64,000 nucleotides of DNA, taken from contig CAXKWD010000002.1 in assembly GCA_964059195.1 (NCBI GenBank), positions 155,324,422-155,388,421 of the forward strand, read 5' to 3'. This document shows, piece by piece, positions 54,238-64,000 of this stretch; within the stretch, counting starts at the first letter, position 1, and each line of letters begins with the position of its first letter. This DNA is from Ectobius pallidus (Eukaryota > Arthropoda > Insecta > Blattodea > Ectobiidae). Position numbers and translations under genes: made by a program. Under the pieces are notes generated by a model. That model did not search any database and was not told where the DNA came from. It worked only from the letters and a program-made list of their open reading frames with translations.

Positions 54238-57200
54238 ATGTCGTTTGAATCAGAAGCAAAGGCTATTCAAAAACGTGGCTTACTAAAAAGATCATTAACT
54301 CATCTTGAAAAGTTCTTGAACCGTGAGGAGCTGTCTAGAAATGAATTGATAGCCAGGCAAAATGAATTACCGGAAATTTGGAAGGAGTTTAATGATGTTA
54401 GGGAATATTTAGAATGTCAGTTAGATTCAAAGTCTAGTGAAGATCATTTTGAAGAACATGAAGTGTTTAAAAACAGGTATTATACAATATTCGGTAGGAT
54501 TCAAGATCTGATTGATGCTGGGGAAAGACCCACAAGTCCCAGCAATGCATCTGTCATTTCGAATAACTCCACTCGAAGCAGTAGTAATTTGAAACTCCCA
54601 CCCATAGAATTGCCTTGTTTCAGGGGAGATTTGACAAAATACTTGACATACAAGAACACATTTGAAAGCTTAGTTATCAACAATACTTGCATTGATAATG
54701 TGCAAAGGTTGCATTATTTGTTGTCTTCACTTCAAGGTGAACCCAAAGAGTTATTAAGTAATTTGACCATTTGTGATGGTAATTTTTCGGTTGCTTGGAA
54801 TTTGATTGATGAAAGATACAATAATAAACGGTTGATTGTTTCGCAGCATGTGAAACAGTTGCTTAATCTTCATAGTTGTAGTAGTGGTACTTCAAGTGAC
54901 TACCGCAAATTGATAAATGAGGTAAAATCTAATCTTAGTGCCATTGAGAATTTGGAAGCGGAGACTCCACTTCATGAAATCTTGTTGCAGGAATTAATTC
55001 TGAATAAAGTCAAAGTTAATCACAGAAGTGAATGGGAAAATAAATTTGCCTCCTCTGATATTCCGACATTAGACAATTTAATTGAATTCTTGGAAAGGAA
55101 ATGTCAGACATTGGAATTAACAGAAGCTAACAAAACTGTTGTTGAGCACAAACGTGATTTCAAACCTAAACTAAAGGCACTTCATATTGCTAAAAACAGT
55201 ACCTCCTTGAATTGTAAATTTTGCAAACTTGACAACCATAATATTCTCGATTGTAGGAAGTTTAAACAAGCAAATATTGATCAACGTCGTGAATTTGTCA
55301 AAGAAAATAAACTTTGTTACTTGTGCTTTTCAACTTCTCATATGTCCAAACAATGTAAGCAACCCAGGTGCACGAAATGTAACGGAAATCATAACTTGTT
55401 GGTTCATAAAGAACAAATAAATCCTAATAATAATAATAATAATTCAAATGTTGATCGTTCTGCAATCATCTCGCCTGCAGCAATGAAAGTGATCTCAGGA
55501 TTAGGCTCAAATGTTTTGCTGAGTACGGTTAGTGTTGGAGTGAAAGCTAAAACTGGAGAAGTTTTAGTGGTTAAAGCCTTGTTGGACTCAGCGAGTCAAT
55601 TATCATTTGTAACCTCCAATCTTGTCAAATGTCTTGGTATTGGTACAAAATCTTGTCGTTTACCAATTGTTGGCATAAGTAATTCAAACGTTTCTCCTGT
55701 AAGCTCCACTTGCAATCTTGTTTTATGCTCGCAGATATCAGACTATAACTTGAATTTGAATTGTGCAGTAGTAGACACCATCACAAGTCCGCTACCTGCT
55801 CAGAAAATTGATTGTTCGACTTGGAACATTCCCACTGATATTGTTCTAAGTGATACTAGTTTCAATCGACCTTCACCGATAGACATTTTGTTGGGAGCTG
55901 ATGTTTATTATGAAATTGTGTCTGGTGATACCTTGCGTAGGGACAATTATCCTACATTACTAAACACTAGATTTGGTTGGGTACTGTCAGGTATTTTTCC
56001 TGAGTCATGCGTTAAACCTAATGTCAAGGCTCGTTGTACTAATTTTGTGAAACTTGACCCTCTTGACTCAAAGTTGCAAAAGTTCTGGGAACTTGAAGAA
56101 CTTCAGCAGCCAGTTCTTACTCCTGAAGAAAAAGCTTGCGAAGAACATTTTGTAAATAATGTTCAAAGAGATGAACTCGGAAGATTTGTTGTCAAACTTC
56201 CAATTCGTTCAGAAGTATCTCCTGTGGCTGAGTCTAAATGTAATGCCATTAAAAGACTTAAGCAAATTGAAAAAAGATTCTTGAAATCTCCAGAGTTAAA
56301 GGAGAAGTATGTTGATTTCATGCATGAATACATTGACTTAGGTCATATGGAAAGTGCACCCATTGAAAGTTCTGATTCGTTGGATTTTTACTTGCCCCAT
56401 CATTGCGTATTGAAGGATTCTAGTACTACAACAAAACTGAGAGTTGTATTTGATGGAAGTTGTGAATCTTCAAACGGAATATCTTTGAATTCCATGTTAA
56501 TGGTCGGACCTACCGTCCAGCCTGACTTGTTGTCCATTATCCTCAAATTCAGAACTTACATTGTTGCCCTATCAGCTGACATTGCAAAAATGTATCGATG
56601 TGTATTGGTCCATCCTGAACATCGAAATCTTCAGAAAATTGTTTGGCGTGAATCTGCTGATGAGGAAATAAAGGATTATCGTCTAACAACTGTTACATAC
56701 GGTACCAGTTCTGCTCCTTTTCTTGCTACAAGGTGCTTAGTTCAACTTGCTGATGAGTGCAAAGACTCTCACCCCATTGCTTCAGAAACCATTCGATCTT
56801 GTTTCTATGTTGACGATCTATTGACTGGTGCAGATTTAGTTGAAGAAGCTAAACAACTTCAATGTGATATCACTTCTGTATTGGACAGTGCTCAGTTCCA
56901 TCTTAGAAAATGGACGTCAAATTGTCCAGAAGCTCTTGCTAATGTACCCTTGGAAGACAGAGAACTCTCTTCGCCTTGTAATCTTACAAATGATGAAGCT
57001 GTTAAGACTCTAGGTATTGTTTGGCACCCTAAGTCTGATGAATTTCAGTTTCAAATAAATTTGAAGGAAGCTCCTAATCTTGTCACTAAGAGAAGCATTC
57101 TTGCCATCATCGCATCCATATTTGATCCTCTTGGATTGTTAGGTTGTGCAGTAGTCAAATGCAAACTTGTTCTGCAGGTTCTATGGCAACTAAAAATCGA

Positions 57201-58443
57201 TTGGGATGAACCGTTAGACTCTCACACTAACATTCTTGAAACTTGGAATGCTATCTACAGTGAACTTCCACTTCTTAATACACTTCGAGTTCAAAGGAAG
57301 GTAATGCCTTTTGTTAAGAACAAGGTTATTGAAATCCATGGTTTCTCAGATGCTTCAGAAGCCGCATATGGTGCTTGTGTATATGTCAGAACAGTGTCTG
57401 ACAGTGATGAAGTTTCAGTTGTATTGTTGACTTCCAAGTCAAGAGTTGCTCCGTTGAAACAACAGTCTATTGCACGACTAGAGTTGTGTGCTGCTCTCTT
57501 GTTGTCTCGTCTTATGGCTAAAGTCATAAATTCGTTAAACTTGGCTGTTCCATTCTCCACATATTGTTGGACGGATAGCACTATAGTTCTGTGTTGGCTA
57601 CAGAAACCTCCTAATTGTTGGAAAACTTTTGTGGGGAACCGAGTGTCGGAAATTCAATCTCTCACCTCAGTCTCAGAATGGAAACATGTATCTACCCATA
57701 GTAATCCAGCTGACTACTTGTCACGAGGAATTGTTCCTTCACAACTGTTTTCGCTTGATATTTGGTGGCATGGACCTACTTGGTTGCGAGAATTGTCTCC
57801 AACATATGAAACCTTTGTTGCTACTAACATACCATCATCAGTTGAGGCAGAAACTAAAACGTCTTTGAATGTGCTATTAGTTAATGTGCATTCACCTGAC
57901 TTGGAACGTTTCTCATCCTATTGTAAATTGAAGCGAACAATTGGAAATTCCATTCTTAACTTTGAGGAATTATCCACGCTCTTGTATCAGATTGAGTCTG
58001 TGTTAAACTCGAGACCTCTTTGTCCCATGAGTGATGATCCAGATGACCAGTGTTATTTGACTCCTGGACATTTCTTAGTAGGAAGACAATTGACTGATGT
58101 TCCTTCACCTGACATATCCAACAGTCCCTTGTCCTATCTGACAAAATGGAATCTAGTTCAAAAATTGTATCAGGACTTTTGGAAGAAGTGGTCAAAAGAC
58201 TACATGCAATCGCTCCAACAGCGACGTAAATGGTCGTCTACTGGATCTTGGAAGCCTGCAGTAGGAGATCTAGTCCTCCTACGCGAAGACAACCTGCCTC
58301 CACTTGTTTGGAAGACTGGAGTTGTGAAAGAACTGCATCCCGGTGGTGATAATGTCACACGTGTGGTTACGGTGAAAACAAAGACTGGTTTGTTCCGTCG
58401 TGCCATAGTGAAACTTTGCCCATTGCCTAAAGATGTTGACTAA
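54238..58443 (+). CDS. BEL/Pao Gag-Pol polyprotein with integrase core deleted
   Basis: 1401 residues, uninterrupted. The gag region (about 1-320) includes the DUF1759-type segment around 'LPPIELPCFRGDL'. Zinc knuckles lie near 326-385 (CKFCKLDNHNILDC, CYLCFSTSHMSKQC, then CTKCNGNH). The aspartic protease motif ALLDSASQ is near 446-453. Reverse transcriptase has VVFDGS near 738, 'ALSADIAKMY' and YVDDLL near 855-860. RNase H has GFSDAS near 1037 and WTDST near 1111. After 'SSYCKLKR' (about 1230) it jumps to the C-terminal integrase segment ('ESVLNSRPL', 'LTPGHFLVGR'). The integrase zinc finger and all three catalytic acids are missing. Intact relatives are about 1700-1800 residues. The frame stays open, so the deletion is in frame; KLKR at the join suggests a short-homology event. 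Confidence 0.93.
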   Translation: MSFESEAKAIQKRGLLKRSLTHLEKFLNREELSRNELIARQNELPEIWKEFNDVREYLECQLDSKSSEDHFEEHEVFKNRYYTIFGRIQDLIDAGERPTSPSNASVISNNSTRSSSNLKLPPIELPCFRGDLTKYLTYKNTFESLVINNTCIDNVQRLHYLLSSLQGEPKELLSNLTICDGNFSVAWNLIDERYNNKRLIVSQHVKQLLNLHSCSSGTSSDYRKLINEVKSNLSAIENLEAETPLHEILLQELILNKVKVNHRSEWENKFASSDIPTLDNLIEFLERKCQTLELTEANKTVVEHKRDFKPKLKALHIAKNSTSLNCKFCKLDNHNILDCRKFKQANIDQRREFVKENKLCYLCFSTSHMSKQCKQPRCTKCNGNHNLLVHKEQINPNNNNNNSNVDRSAIISPAAMKVISGLGSNVLLSTVSVGVKAKTGEVLVVKALLDSASQLSFVTSNLVKCLGIGTKSCRLPIVGISNSNVSPVSSTCNLVLCSQISDYNLNLNCAVVDTITSPLPAQKIDCSTWNIPTDIVLSDTSFNRPSPIDILLGADVYYEIVSGDTLRRDNYPTLLNTRFGWVLSGIFPESCVKPNVKARCTNFVKLDPLDSKLQKFWELEELQQPVLTPEEKACEEHFVNNVQRDELGRFVVKLPIRSEVSPVAESKCNAIKRLKQIEKRFLKSPELKEKYVDFMHEYIDLGHMESAPIESSDSLDFYLPHHCVLKDSSTTTKLRVVFDGSCESSNGISLNSMLMVGPTVQPDLLSIILKFRTYIVALSADIAKMYRCVLVHPEHRNLQKIVWRESADEEIKDYRLTTVTYGTSSAPFLATRCLVQLADECKDSHPIASETIRSCFYVDDLLTGADLVEEAKQLQCDITSVLDSAQFHLRKWTSNCPEALANVPLEDRELSSPCNLTNDEAVKTLGIVWHPKSDEFQFQINLKEAPNLVTKRSILAIIASIFDPLGLLGCAVVKCKLVLQVLWQLKIDWDEPLDSHTNILETWNAIYSELPLLNTLRVQRKVMPFVKNKVIEIHGFSDASEAAYGACVYVRTVSDSDEVSVVLLTSKSRVAPLKQQSIARLELCAALLLSRLMAKVINSLNLAVPFSTYCWTDSTIVLCWLQKPPNCWKTFVGNRVSEIQSLTSVSEWKHVSTHSNPADYLSRGIVPSQLFSLDIWWHGPTWLRELSPTYETFVATNIPSSVEAETKTSLNVLLVNVHSPDLERFSSYCKLKRTIGNSILNFEELSTLLYQIESVLNSRPLCPMSDDPDDQCYLTPGHFLVGRQLTDVPSPDISNSPLSYLTKWNLVQKLYQDFWKKWSKDYMQSLQQRRKWSSTGSWKPAVGDLVLLREDNLPPLVWKTGVVKELHPGGDNVTRVVTVKTKTGLFRRAIVKLCPLPKDVD

Positions 58444-58539
58444 CTAATTGTAAATTCAATCTTTAATAATTTAAGTTCATTTTATTTGTTTGTATTTGTT
58501 TGTATTTGTTGAGTGTTGAAGCCCTCAAAGGGGGGAATA

Positions 58540-58922
58540 TGTTGAGAGTTTTTCTCTAAGTTGGCTACCCTGCGCGGTAGTGTGTTTCGTGTTGCATGTT
58601 GGTACTAGGAACTCTCTCTTGAGCAGGAAGACGAGGGAGAAGACAAGATGTCGCATGTCTAGCTACAAGGACGGGATGGTGTTCTTGCTTGGATTGTTTG
58701 ATTGACCAGTTTCGCAGTACTTTACAATCATCTCTTTATGTTCATTAATAGTGCAATATAATATACAAGGTTTTTATAAATAAACCTACTAGAGGACTTG
58801 CTTTGTTTGTCAGTTGTGTTGTGTTCAATTGTGTAACGGAAGCCAACCTTGCATCCTTGGGCAGACGTTATAACTACCATTTACAGTCCACTACAAATTG
58901 AAAACTTGTCTTGAATACAACA
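58540..58922 (+). repeat. 3' LTR (BEL/Pao)
   Basis: 383 bp, same as 52990-53372 by eye. Followed by the duplication ATTAC. Confidence 0.95.
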
Positions 58923-58989
58923 ATTACGATGCATTGCAAGTTATCAATGTTTATAACTCAAAGAAGAAAAAATATACATATCGCTTACA

Positions 58990-59290
58990 TTTAACTATGA
59001 TGTTAATAATAATTTGGAGCTCTTCTATTTAGCAAGCAATGTCTTAGTTTATAGAAATTTGAATAATAAACAAAGTAATCGCTGTATTCGTAAGGGAAGT
59101 TGCTTATCAGTTTTTAGCGCTGCATACATAATGTGAGCTCCCCTACCATACACAGAATTCACAATTTAAAAAGCAGTCGCCGCATTCGTAAACGAATTGT
59201 TTAACAGTTTTGGCACTGCATCCTTAAAAATAAGCTGACCTACCGTACACAAAATTCAGAATTTAAAAAGTAGGCGCAACTATATAATAC
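58990..59290. repeat. Degenerate ~110-bp tandem repeat
   Basis: 'cattcgtaa', 'tttaacagttttggcactgcat', 'ctaccgtacac' and 'aattta aaaag' words recur two to three times. No coding frame. Confidence 0.5.
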
Positions 59291-59439
59291 AGTAGTAGTA
59301 GTATCCTTACCTTCCACTTAGTCCTGTTCCCTGTTTTTGTCACCATCTTCCTTCCTCACTTTAAAAATACATATTTCATATATCCCTCCCAATCCGGCAT
59401 CTTGTAGCCATACCATCAGCGTGTCTTTCTAGAATTTCC

Positions 59440-59865
59440 ACCAAGTTTGAAAAATACAAAATTCATATATCCCGCCCTACCCCAGCCATTTTCAGACTTC
59501 CACTATTTTTATATTTTCAAATATCACGCTATTTTAAAAATAAAATTTCGACTTAGATCACTCTTGCATTAAATACACAATTTCGACTTAGCCCACTCTT
59601 CCAATTTACTAATTTTGAATTTGACGCTAGCAGCCATTAAAAATAAAATTTCGACTTAGATCACTCTTGCAATAAATACACAATTTCGACTTAGCCCACT
59701 CTTCCATTTAATAATTTGAATTTGGCGCTAGCGGCCATTTTTTTTGAATCCGCCATCTAGGGATGACGTCATTACCCCCACAACTTTTGACATAGTTATT
59801 TGACCTTGACCTAGTTAGCATTTGACCTTGACCTACTCGCGTAAAAATGGTCTATAACTACTACT
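59440..59865 (-). repeat. Right terminal inverted repeat of element D
   Basis: Inverted relative to 37676-38060. It contains a duplicated internal segment ('aaatttcgacttagatcactc' type, landmarks near 59549 and 59647), two TGACCTTGA sites (59801-59809, 59823-59831) and a TGACGTCA word near 59764-59771. It ends ACTACT at 59865. Confidence 0.75.
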
Positions 59866-60041
59866 GTATGTCTCATTTCTAAGTTAAGCTGCTGCACTTA
59901 TGGTGAACTGTAATTAATATCTGATGTGAATGGAGATACTAAATAAGCTTTTTTATACAGGGTGTTAATGAATAACACAGAAATATTTTACCTGTGTATA
60001 GAGGGGACATAGCCAAGTAACTTTATTAGGGCTTCCACATC

Positions 60042-60440
60042 AGAGGAATTTTTCTCCTATAATATTCTCATGTAATGTCCAACAGAGACAATAATCTGTG
60101 GTTCATGAATGCTTATATATCTATCGTGAATGTTAACTGTGCAATAACAGTGGGAGCCCGGTCACAAAAATCACTAATTAGTGTGCCTCACAGTACTGCA
60201 TATGACATAACTTGTCTGTCAGTGAGGTAGACCATTAAGGGCAGTCGGTCATAGGAGAGAGGTTCCAGCTGGCGCTGTGAATTGAACTCTGGCTTAGCTC
60301 AGTTGGTAGAGCAGTGGCACGGGTTGCCAAAGGTCCTGGGTTCAAATTCCAGTGTCAAAGGAGTTTTTCTCCTATAATATTCTCATGTAATGTTCAACAT
60401 AGACAAAAATCTGTGGTTCATGAATGCATTTATGTCTATA
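60042..60440 (+). mobile_element. tRNA-like SINE, family S2, copy 2
   Basis: The tRNA-like core near 60288-60358 has TAGCTCAGTTGG and GGTTCAAATTCC, with the same flanks as 35530-35780. The 3' flank ('gttcatgaatgc', 'tttttctcctataatattctcatg') occurs both before and after the core, so the copy is partly duplicated. Confidence 0.6.
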
Positions 60441-60686
60441 AGTTCTGTAATTTGTCTCATATGTGAAGTTAAAGGGAAATTTTTGTTAATAAAGAGTTCC
60501 CATCAACCTAAAGGAACAGACTACTAAAAAATGGAAAGAAATAGCAAACATTGATATTTACAATTTTAAATAACATTGTCACACATTTCTCAATAAATTC
60601 GTCCAATTCGTGAAATCCAAGTTTCGTGATATTTCGTGCATTTGACTTAATACTGATATTTTAAGCACCTATCAAGTTAAATATGT

Positions 60687-60975
60687 GGTACGCCATAGCG
60701 TAGTGGTTGATGCGCTGCGTTACAAACCGGAAGGTCGTGGGTTCGTTTCCCAATGAGGTAGCTGGAGTTTTTCAATTGGCATAATCCTTATGGTGGCCCC
60801 TATAGCCCTGAGGTCGACTCAGCCTCCAACAGAAATGAATACCAGAAGCAATCCTGGGGGTAAAGGCGGCCGGTGCGTAAGGCTGACAACCTTACCACCT
60901 TCACGTAACGAATGTCTAAAAACTAGGAGCCTCAACATTCAGGATCTCTCTGAGCCTCCATGGCCTGTATAGGGA
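60687..60975 (+). mobile_element. tRNA-derived SINE, family S3
   Basis: Head 'ggtacgccatagcgtagtgg' (A box TAGCGTAGTGG), B-box-like GGTTCGTTTCC near 60739, and a body with 'ggtaaaggcggccgg' and 'gctgacaaccttaccacc', which I associate with insect SINEs. The frame at 60790-60972 is part of the SINE and not a gene. Confidence 0.75.
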
Positions 60976-60986
60976 ACATTTTACTT

Positions 60987-61231
60987 TTTAGGTAGATTTT
61001 GAAGAAATTTTTGAAACCACGTCTTGTGGGGTATCGTTGAAAAGCTCTTGATGAGTAATCTACAAATCAATAACTAGTTTCTCGATAGCTGTCATATAAG
61101 GCGAGATTTGAATGTTTGAAAAAGTGCTCTTTCTTCTTTTTTGCAGTTGTTATTACGGTTTTGTCATGCCATGGCTAAAGAAGAAGAGTGCTGCGCAGCG
61201 ACATCTACCTCAGCCTGTAGGCCTGCCTAAA
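60987..61231. mobile_element. MITE-like element, family M1 (short copy)
   Basis: Same ends as 31497-32310 (TTTAGGTAGATTT / CCTGCCTAAA), 245 bp. It directly follows the S3 SINE. 61232-61823 is AT-rich with one G-run ('cggggggggggcctgcagcc' region near 61530) and no gene. Confidence 0.6.
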
Positions 61232-61823
61232 TGGATTTTTTAAAACTTTTATGAAGTAATTTATACAACCTATAACTTACTATTTTAAAAAAAACCAATT
61301 ATGCCATTCAGTCAACAACAGAACGTTTAGTAATAATTTACTTAAATGATAGAACATACCTCATTTTTTTAGTAGCATATTTAAAAATTTCAGGTAAAAA
61401 TTCTATTTTAGGCTGAATTTTGTAAATACTTAGACAAAGCAGTTCTATTTCACGGATTTCATGAGTCAGGATGTTTATATTTGTTAAATTAAAATGTCAT
61501 TATGTGCAACATATTAGCATTACTTAACGTTTCGGGGGGGGGGCCTGCAGCCCCCTCAGCCCCTCTCTGAATACGCCCCTGCCCCTGTATATACTGTACA
61601 TAAGATGATCTTTAATTACAATTACGCTACAAAAAATCAGTTTTCTTGTGGTATAGCGAACTTCTGACACTTTGTTGTCAGCTAACAAATAAGGCAATCA
61701 AATAAACCGTAATATTTTAATATCTTTATTAATTTATAGGCTATTATTATACCAGTTCTGACAACAGCCTTCAAATAATTCATTCAAATCAAATTTTCAA
61801 AGCTGAATATAAATATATATATG

Positions 61824-63988
61824 TTAGGGTGGTCCTTCCTGTACTAGTAAGAAAAACTTTTTCACAAATTTATATGCTCTGACCCCTCAAACTTTTTCTT
61901 CTACATACAAAAATTATGTGTGCAAAGTTTCAGACAATTTAATTCATATTTAGGGGTAGCTCAATGTATGTTATATATTTTGATAAATTTCACACTCAAC
62001 TCTTGATCAGTATCAATTAAGTCTGTAACAGATAACATTATGTGCATTGTTATTACTGAAATTACCATAATGAAGTGTTTCCTGTGACCCTAAACTAAAA
62101 TAAACTCCGTGGCGCTACATCCCTGGAGGGACTTGGCCTACCACCCGACCGCTGAGTCATCTCCCGTAGGCAGTTAATTTTTTTTCGTGTTTTTGGGATA
62201 ACAAAGCCTATGTTAATCCAAAACTTGTAGTAAATATTGTTTCTGGTCTTCATTCTTTGTTATAAGGGCATTATGCTCTTGCATAAGAGCCACACCTCTT
62301 TTAGCATTATCATTAACAAATCTTTAATGTTTAACTGTTGTTCTTGCTTGTTTATAGTCATCTCTGAGATGCCATATTTTAGGATAAAAATCTAAGTAAT
62401 TTTTGGGATGCTAAGGTGATGAAAGAAATTTGTTGTATTTTATCTCACAAAATCTTCAATCTTCATATCACAGGAACTCATTCCACTCAGCTGGATATGC
62501 TTAAGAGGTTCATCAACCCTATCCCTTACTTTTTGGGAATAAAGCATAGCTTTTTCGAATTTGTGAGCCCATTTAAAAAAAAAAAAAGGCCAAGCCCACA
62601 ACTTTTCCTCTCAAATACCAGAGATGACCCTCAGGTTTCTTGCAGGCAACTTTAGAGATTTCAGAATTAATCTTTTCATAAGCACTTAGTTGTTGCAGTA
62701 ATTTGAGGTCATTAGAGGGTGCTGAAATAGGAAGTTGAGCTCTAAACCAAACTCTCAGATAAACAGATACAAGAAAAATCCAGATGTTAAACATTCCATT
62801 TTCTTCGTTCATTAAGACTTTGAACTGGCGACGAAACATCCATATTTTAAAGGAATGGCAGCATGATAGAAGGGATATAAAATGTATCCCACATGGAGAA
62901 ACACTTCCCAAAAACATAATTGCAAGCTCTAGAAATTATTTCTAATCATCTCCGAATTGTGTTGCCTCAAGCTGGTTAGTTGTAAAATAATTGCTGCCAA
63001 AACTGTTGCAAGCATTACTGGTTTCACTTTCGTAAGGTGATGATCTATCTCATTTCAGGACTGTTTAAAATGTTTAAAAATGGCTACAACAGGGCCAGAT
63101 GATGTACATCGCATAGCCTCGTTGAACACACTTGCAAGAATGGTGACAACATGCTAGGAAGAGAGGGTCCTTTTGCAATTTCTATTAAAAAAGTATGAAA
63201 GCTCTATTTCTGTGACCTGTGTTATTGGCAGTAGTGTCAAAGCACATTGTGCTTACTTGGTGAACAAGTCCCCACTCTTCAAGCAAAGTAGCTACTACTT
63301 CAGTACCTGACTGCAACTTTGGTATAAGTTAACTTTATCGACTTGCCCAAAGCAACCATTGTGACCAAGTTCTTTTTATGCAAGAATAAAATCCTTGTCC
63401 TCTGAAATCTTGATCATCTGCAGGGCTTCCTGATGAGCAATATCGAATAAATTGTCTAGGTCTCTTAAGAATAGACTTTCATTGCTTTGCTGCACAGCTG
63501 TTTTCCTATTGGAAATTTTTCTGCAGCTTAGTCCACTTTTCATGCAGCTTTTCCAGTTGTTTTATACAATCCTGCTCTTGTCGAATGGGAATTCAAGCCT
63601 TTTCTCAAAACACAGAAGTTTCCTTTACAACGGTCCTACAGCTCTCACGAACTGTTTTCTTGAAGGTTTTATGATGGTAAAAATAGACATTTAACACTTG
63701 TTTATTTAAAGGTAACTTGGATGCTTTCAATTCATTTTCTTGAGATCCCAATAAGCAAATTGTGGAGGCCCATCTAGAATTAGTCGCTGCTGCCATGTTC
63801 AGTTTTCACCATTCTTGAAAAAAATTATAAAAATCATAAGAAAGTCATTATTTCAGATTGATTGAGCGACCTCTAAATAATGTCTGATCTGAACAAAACT
63901 TTTCACAACATAGTTTTTTACATCATAGAACAAAATAAGAGGGTCATGCAACAACATTTAAAAACTTCAAAAATAAGGACCACCCTAA
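61824..63988 (-). mobile_element. Decayed DNA transposon with TTAGGGTGGTCC ends
   Basis: Inverted ends TTAGGGTGGTCCTT (61824) and AAGGACCACCCTAA (to 63988), both next to TA-rich sequence. Minus-strand fragments (62573-62917 with 'RVWFRAQLPISAPSNDL' and 'HLWYL'; 63605-63796; pieces between) look like a decayed transposase-like gene of a family I recall but cannot name. A SINE tail (62099-62175, reverse orientation, family of 4324-4636) is inserted. Confidence 0.55.
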
Positions 63989-64000
63989 TATATATATTGA

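Larger units (their letters stand above)
52990..58922 (+). mobile_element. BEL/Pao LTR retrotransposon, recent insertion
   Basis: Two 383-bp LTRs (52990-53372, 58540-58922), starting TGTTGAG and ending ACAACA, appear identical base for base by eye. A 5-bp duplication ATTAC lies at 52985-52989 and 58923-58927. A purine-rich tract (aaaggggggaata) abuts the 3' LTR. One long gag-pol frame lies between. It sits inside the right part of element D. Confidence 0.95.
37676..59865 (-). mobile_element. Maverick/Polinton (adintovirus-like) element D, with nested BEL element
   Basis: Inverted ends AGTAGTA...: the left end starts at 37676 and the right ends at 59865. Inside are a full set of Polinton genes on the minus strand (49474 to 38501) and two plus-strand genes. 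Removing the 5.94-kb BEL insertion leaves about 16.3 kb, normal for the class. The flanking hexamers (ACTGTA, GTATGT) do not match, so the pair of ends may not come from one insertion or one edge has changed. Confidence 0.75.

Noticed and set aside
1..64000. Host protein-coding gene
   Set aside because: Every supported frame belongs to a mobile element; the exon-like segments near 5855-12050 do not join into a protein.

Overview
This window is AT-rich, intron-using eukaryotic nuclear DNA made almost entirely of nested mobile elements. I recognise no host housekeeping gene. The tRNA-derived SINEs, the BEL/Pao retrotransposon, TA-flanked DNA transposons and three Maverick/Polinton (adintovirus-like) copies point to an arthropod, most likely an insect. 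The SINE style made me think of cockroaches or termites, but that is only an impression.

Layout. (A) 1-12292 and 26379 onward are an old Polinton-derived stretch. Its only recognisable gene is a protein-primed DNA polymerase B (pPolB) pseudogene at 1591-5660, broken by a stop codon and by a SINE with a 13-bp target duplication. Upstream of it lie tandem ~1.1-1.3 kb units carrying exon-like segments and a TATA-plus-donor start near 12070. (B) 12293-26372 is a second Polinton, inserted into A with a perfect 6-bp target duplication (AATGTG) and long inverted terminal repeats. It keeps a spliced orphan gene, two small orphan genes and a broken pPolB. Protease, capsid, integrase and ATPase survive only as remnants, and one deletion joins capsid directly to integrase. 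(C) 26379-37675 holds minisatellites, a deleted Tc1/mariner-like element (28690-30680), SINE and MITE copies and a fold-back-like DNA transposon (32350-34917) with an unusual cysteine-rich protein. (D) 37676-59865 is a third Polinton, best preserved in its virion module: two-exon orphan protein, adenain-like protease, probable major capsid protein, small core/lytic-type protein, penton-like protein, integrase (one frameshift), two orphan proteins, packaging ATPase, a cysteine-rich small protein and pPolB (three lesions). Two plus-strand genes lie inside the predicted pPolB leader intron. A young BEL/Pao element (52990-58922, LTRs identical by eye, 5-bp duplication ATTAC) is inserted in its right part. 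(E) 59866-64000 holds SINEs, a MITE and a decayed DNA transposon.

How the genes fit together. pPolB would replicate, integrase (zinc finger, DDE core, chromodomain) would insert, and the ATPase, protease and capsid proteins would package and mature particles. The late-type genes overlap or abut on one strand. All three pPolB copies are broken, while the capsid, protease and ATPase frames of element D are open.

Most notable: SUMO-interacting-motif-like clusters at the pPolB N-terminus; QxGG motifs in structural proteins beside a Ulp1-fold protease; a recurring TATA-short leader exon-donor layout; an in-frame tandem exon duplication with a GC donor; FTZ-F1-like sites in the terminal repeats of D; and a very recent BEL copy that lacks the integrase core.
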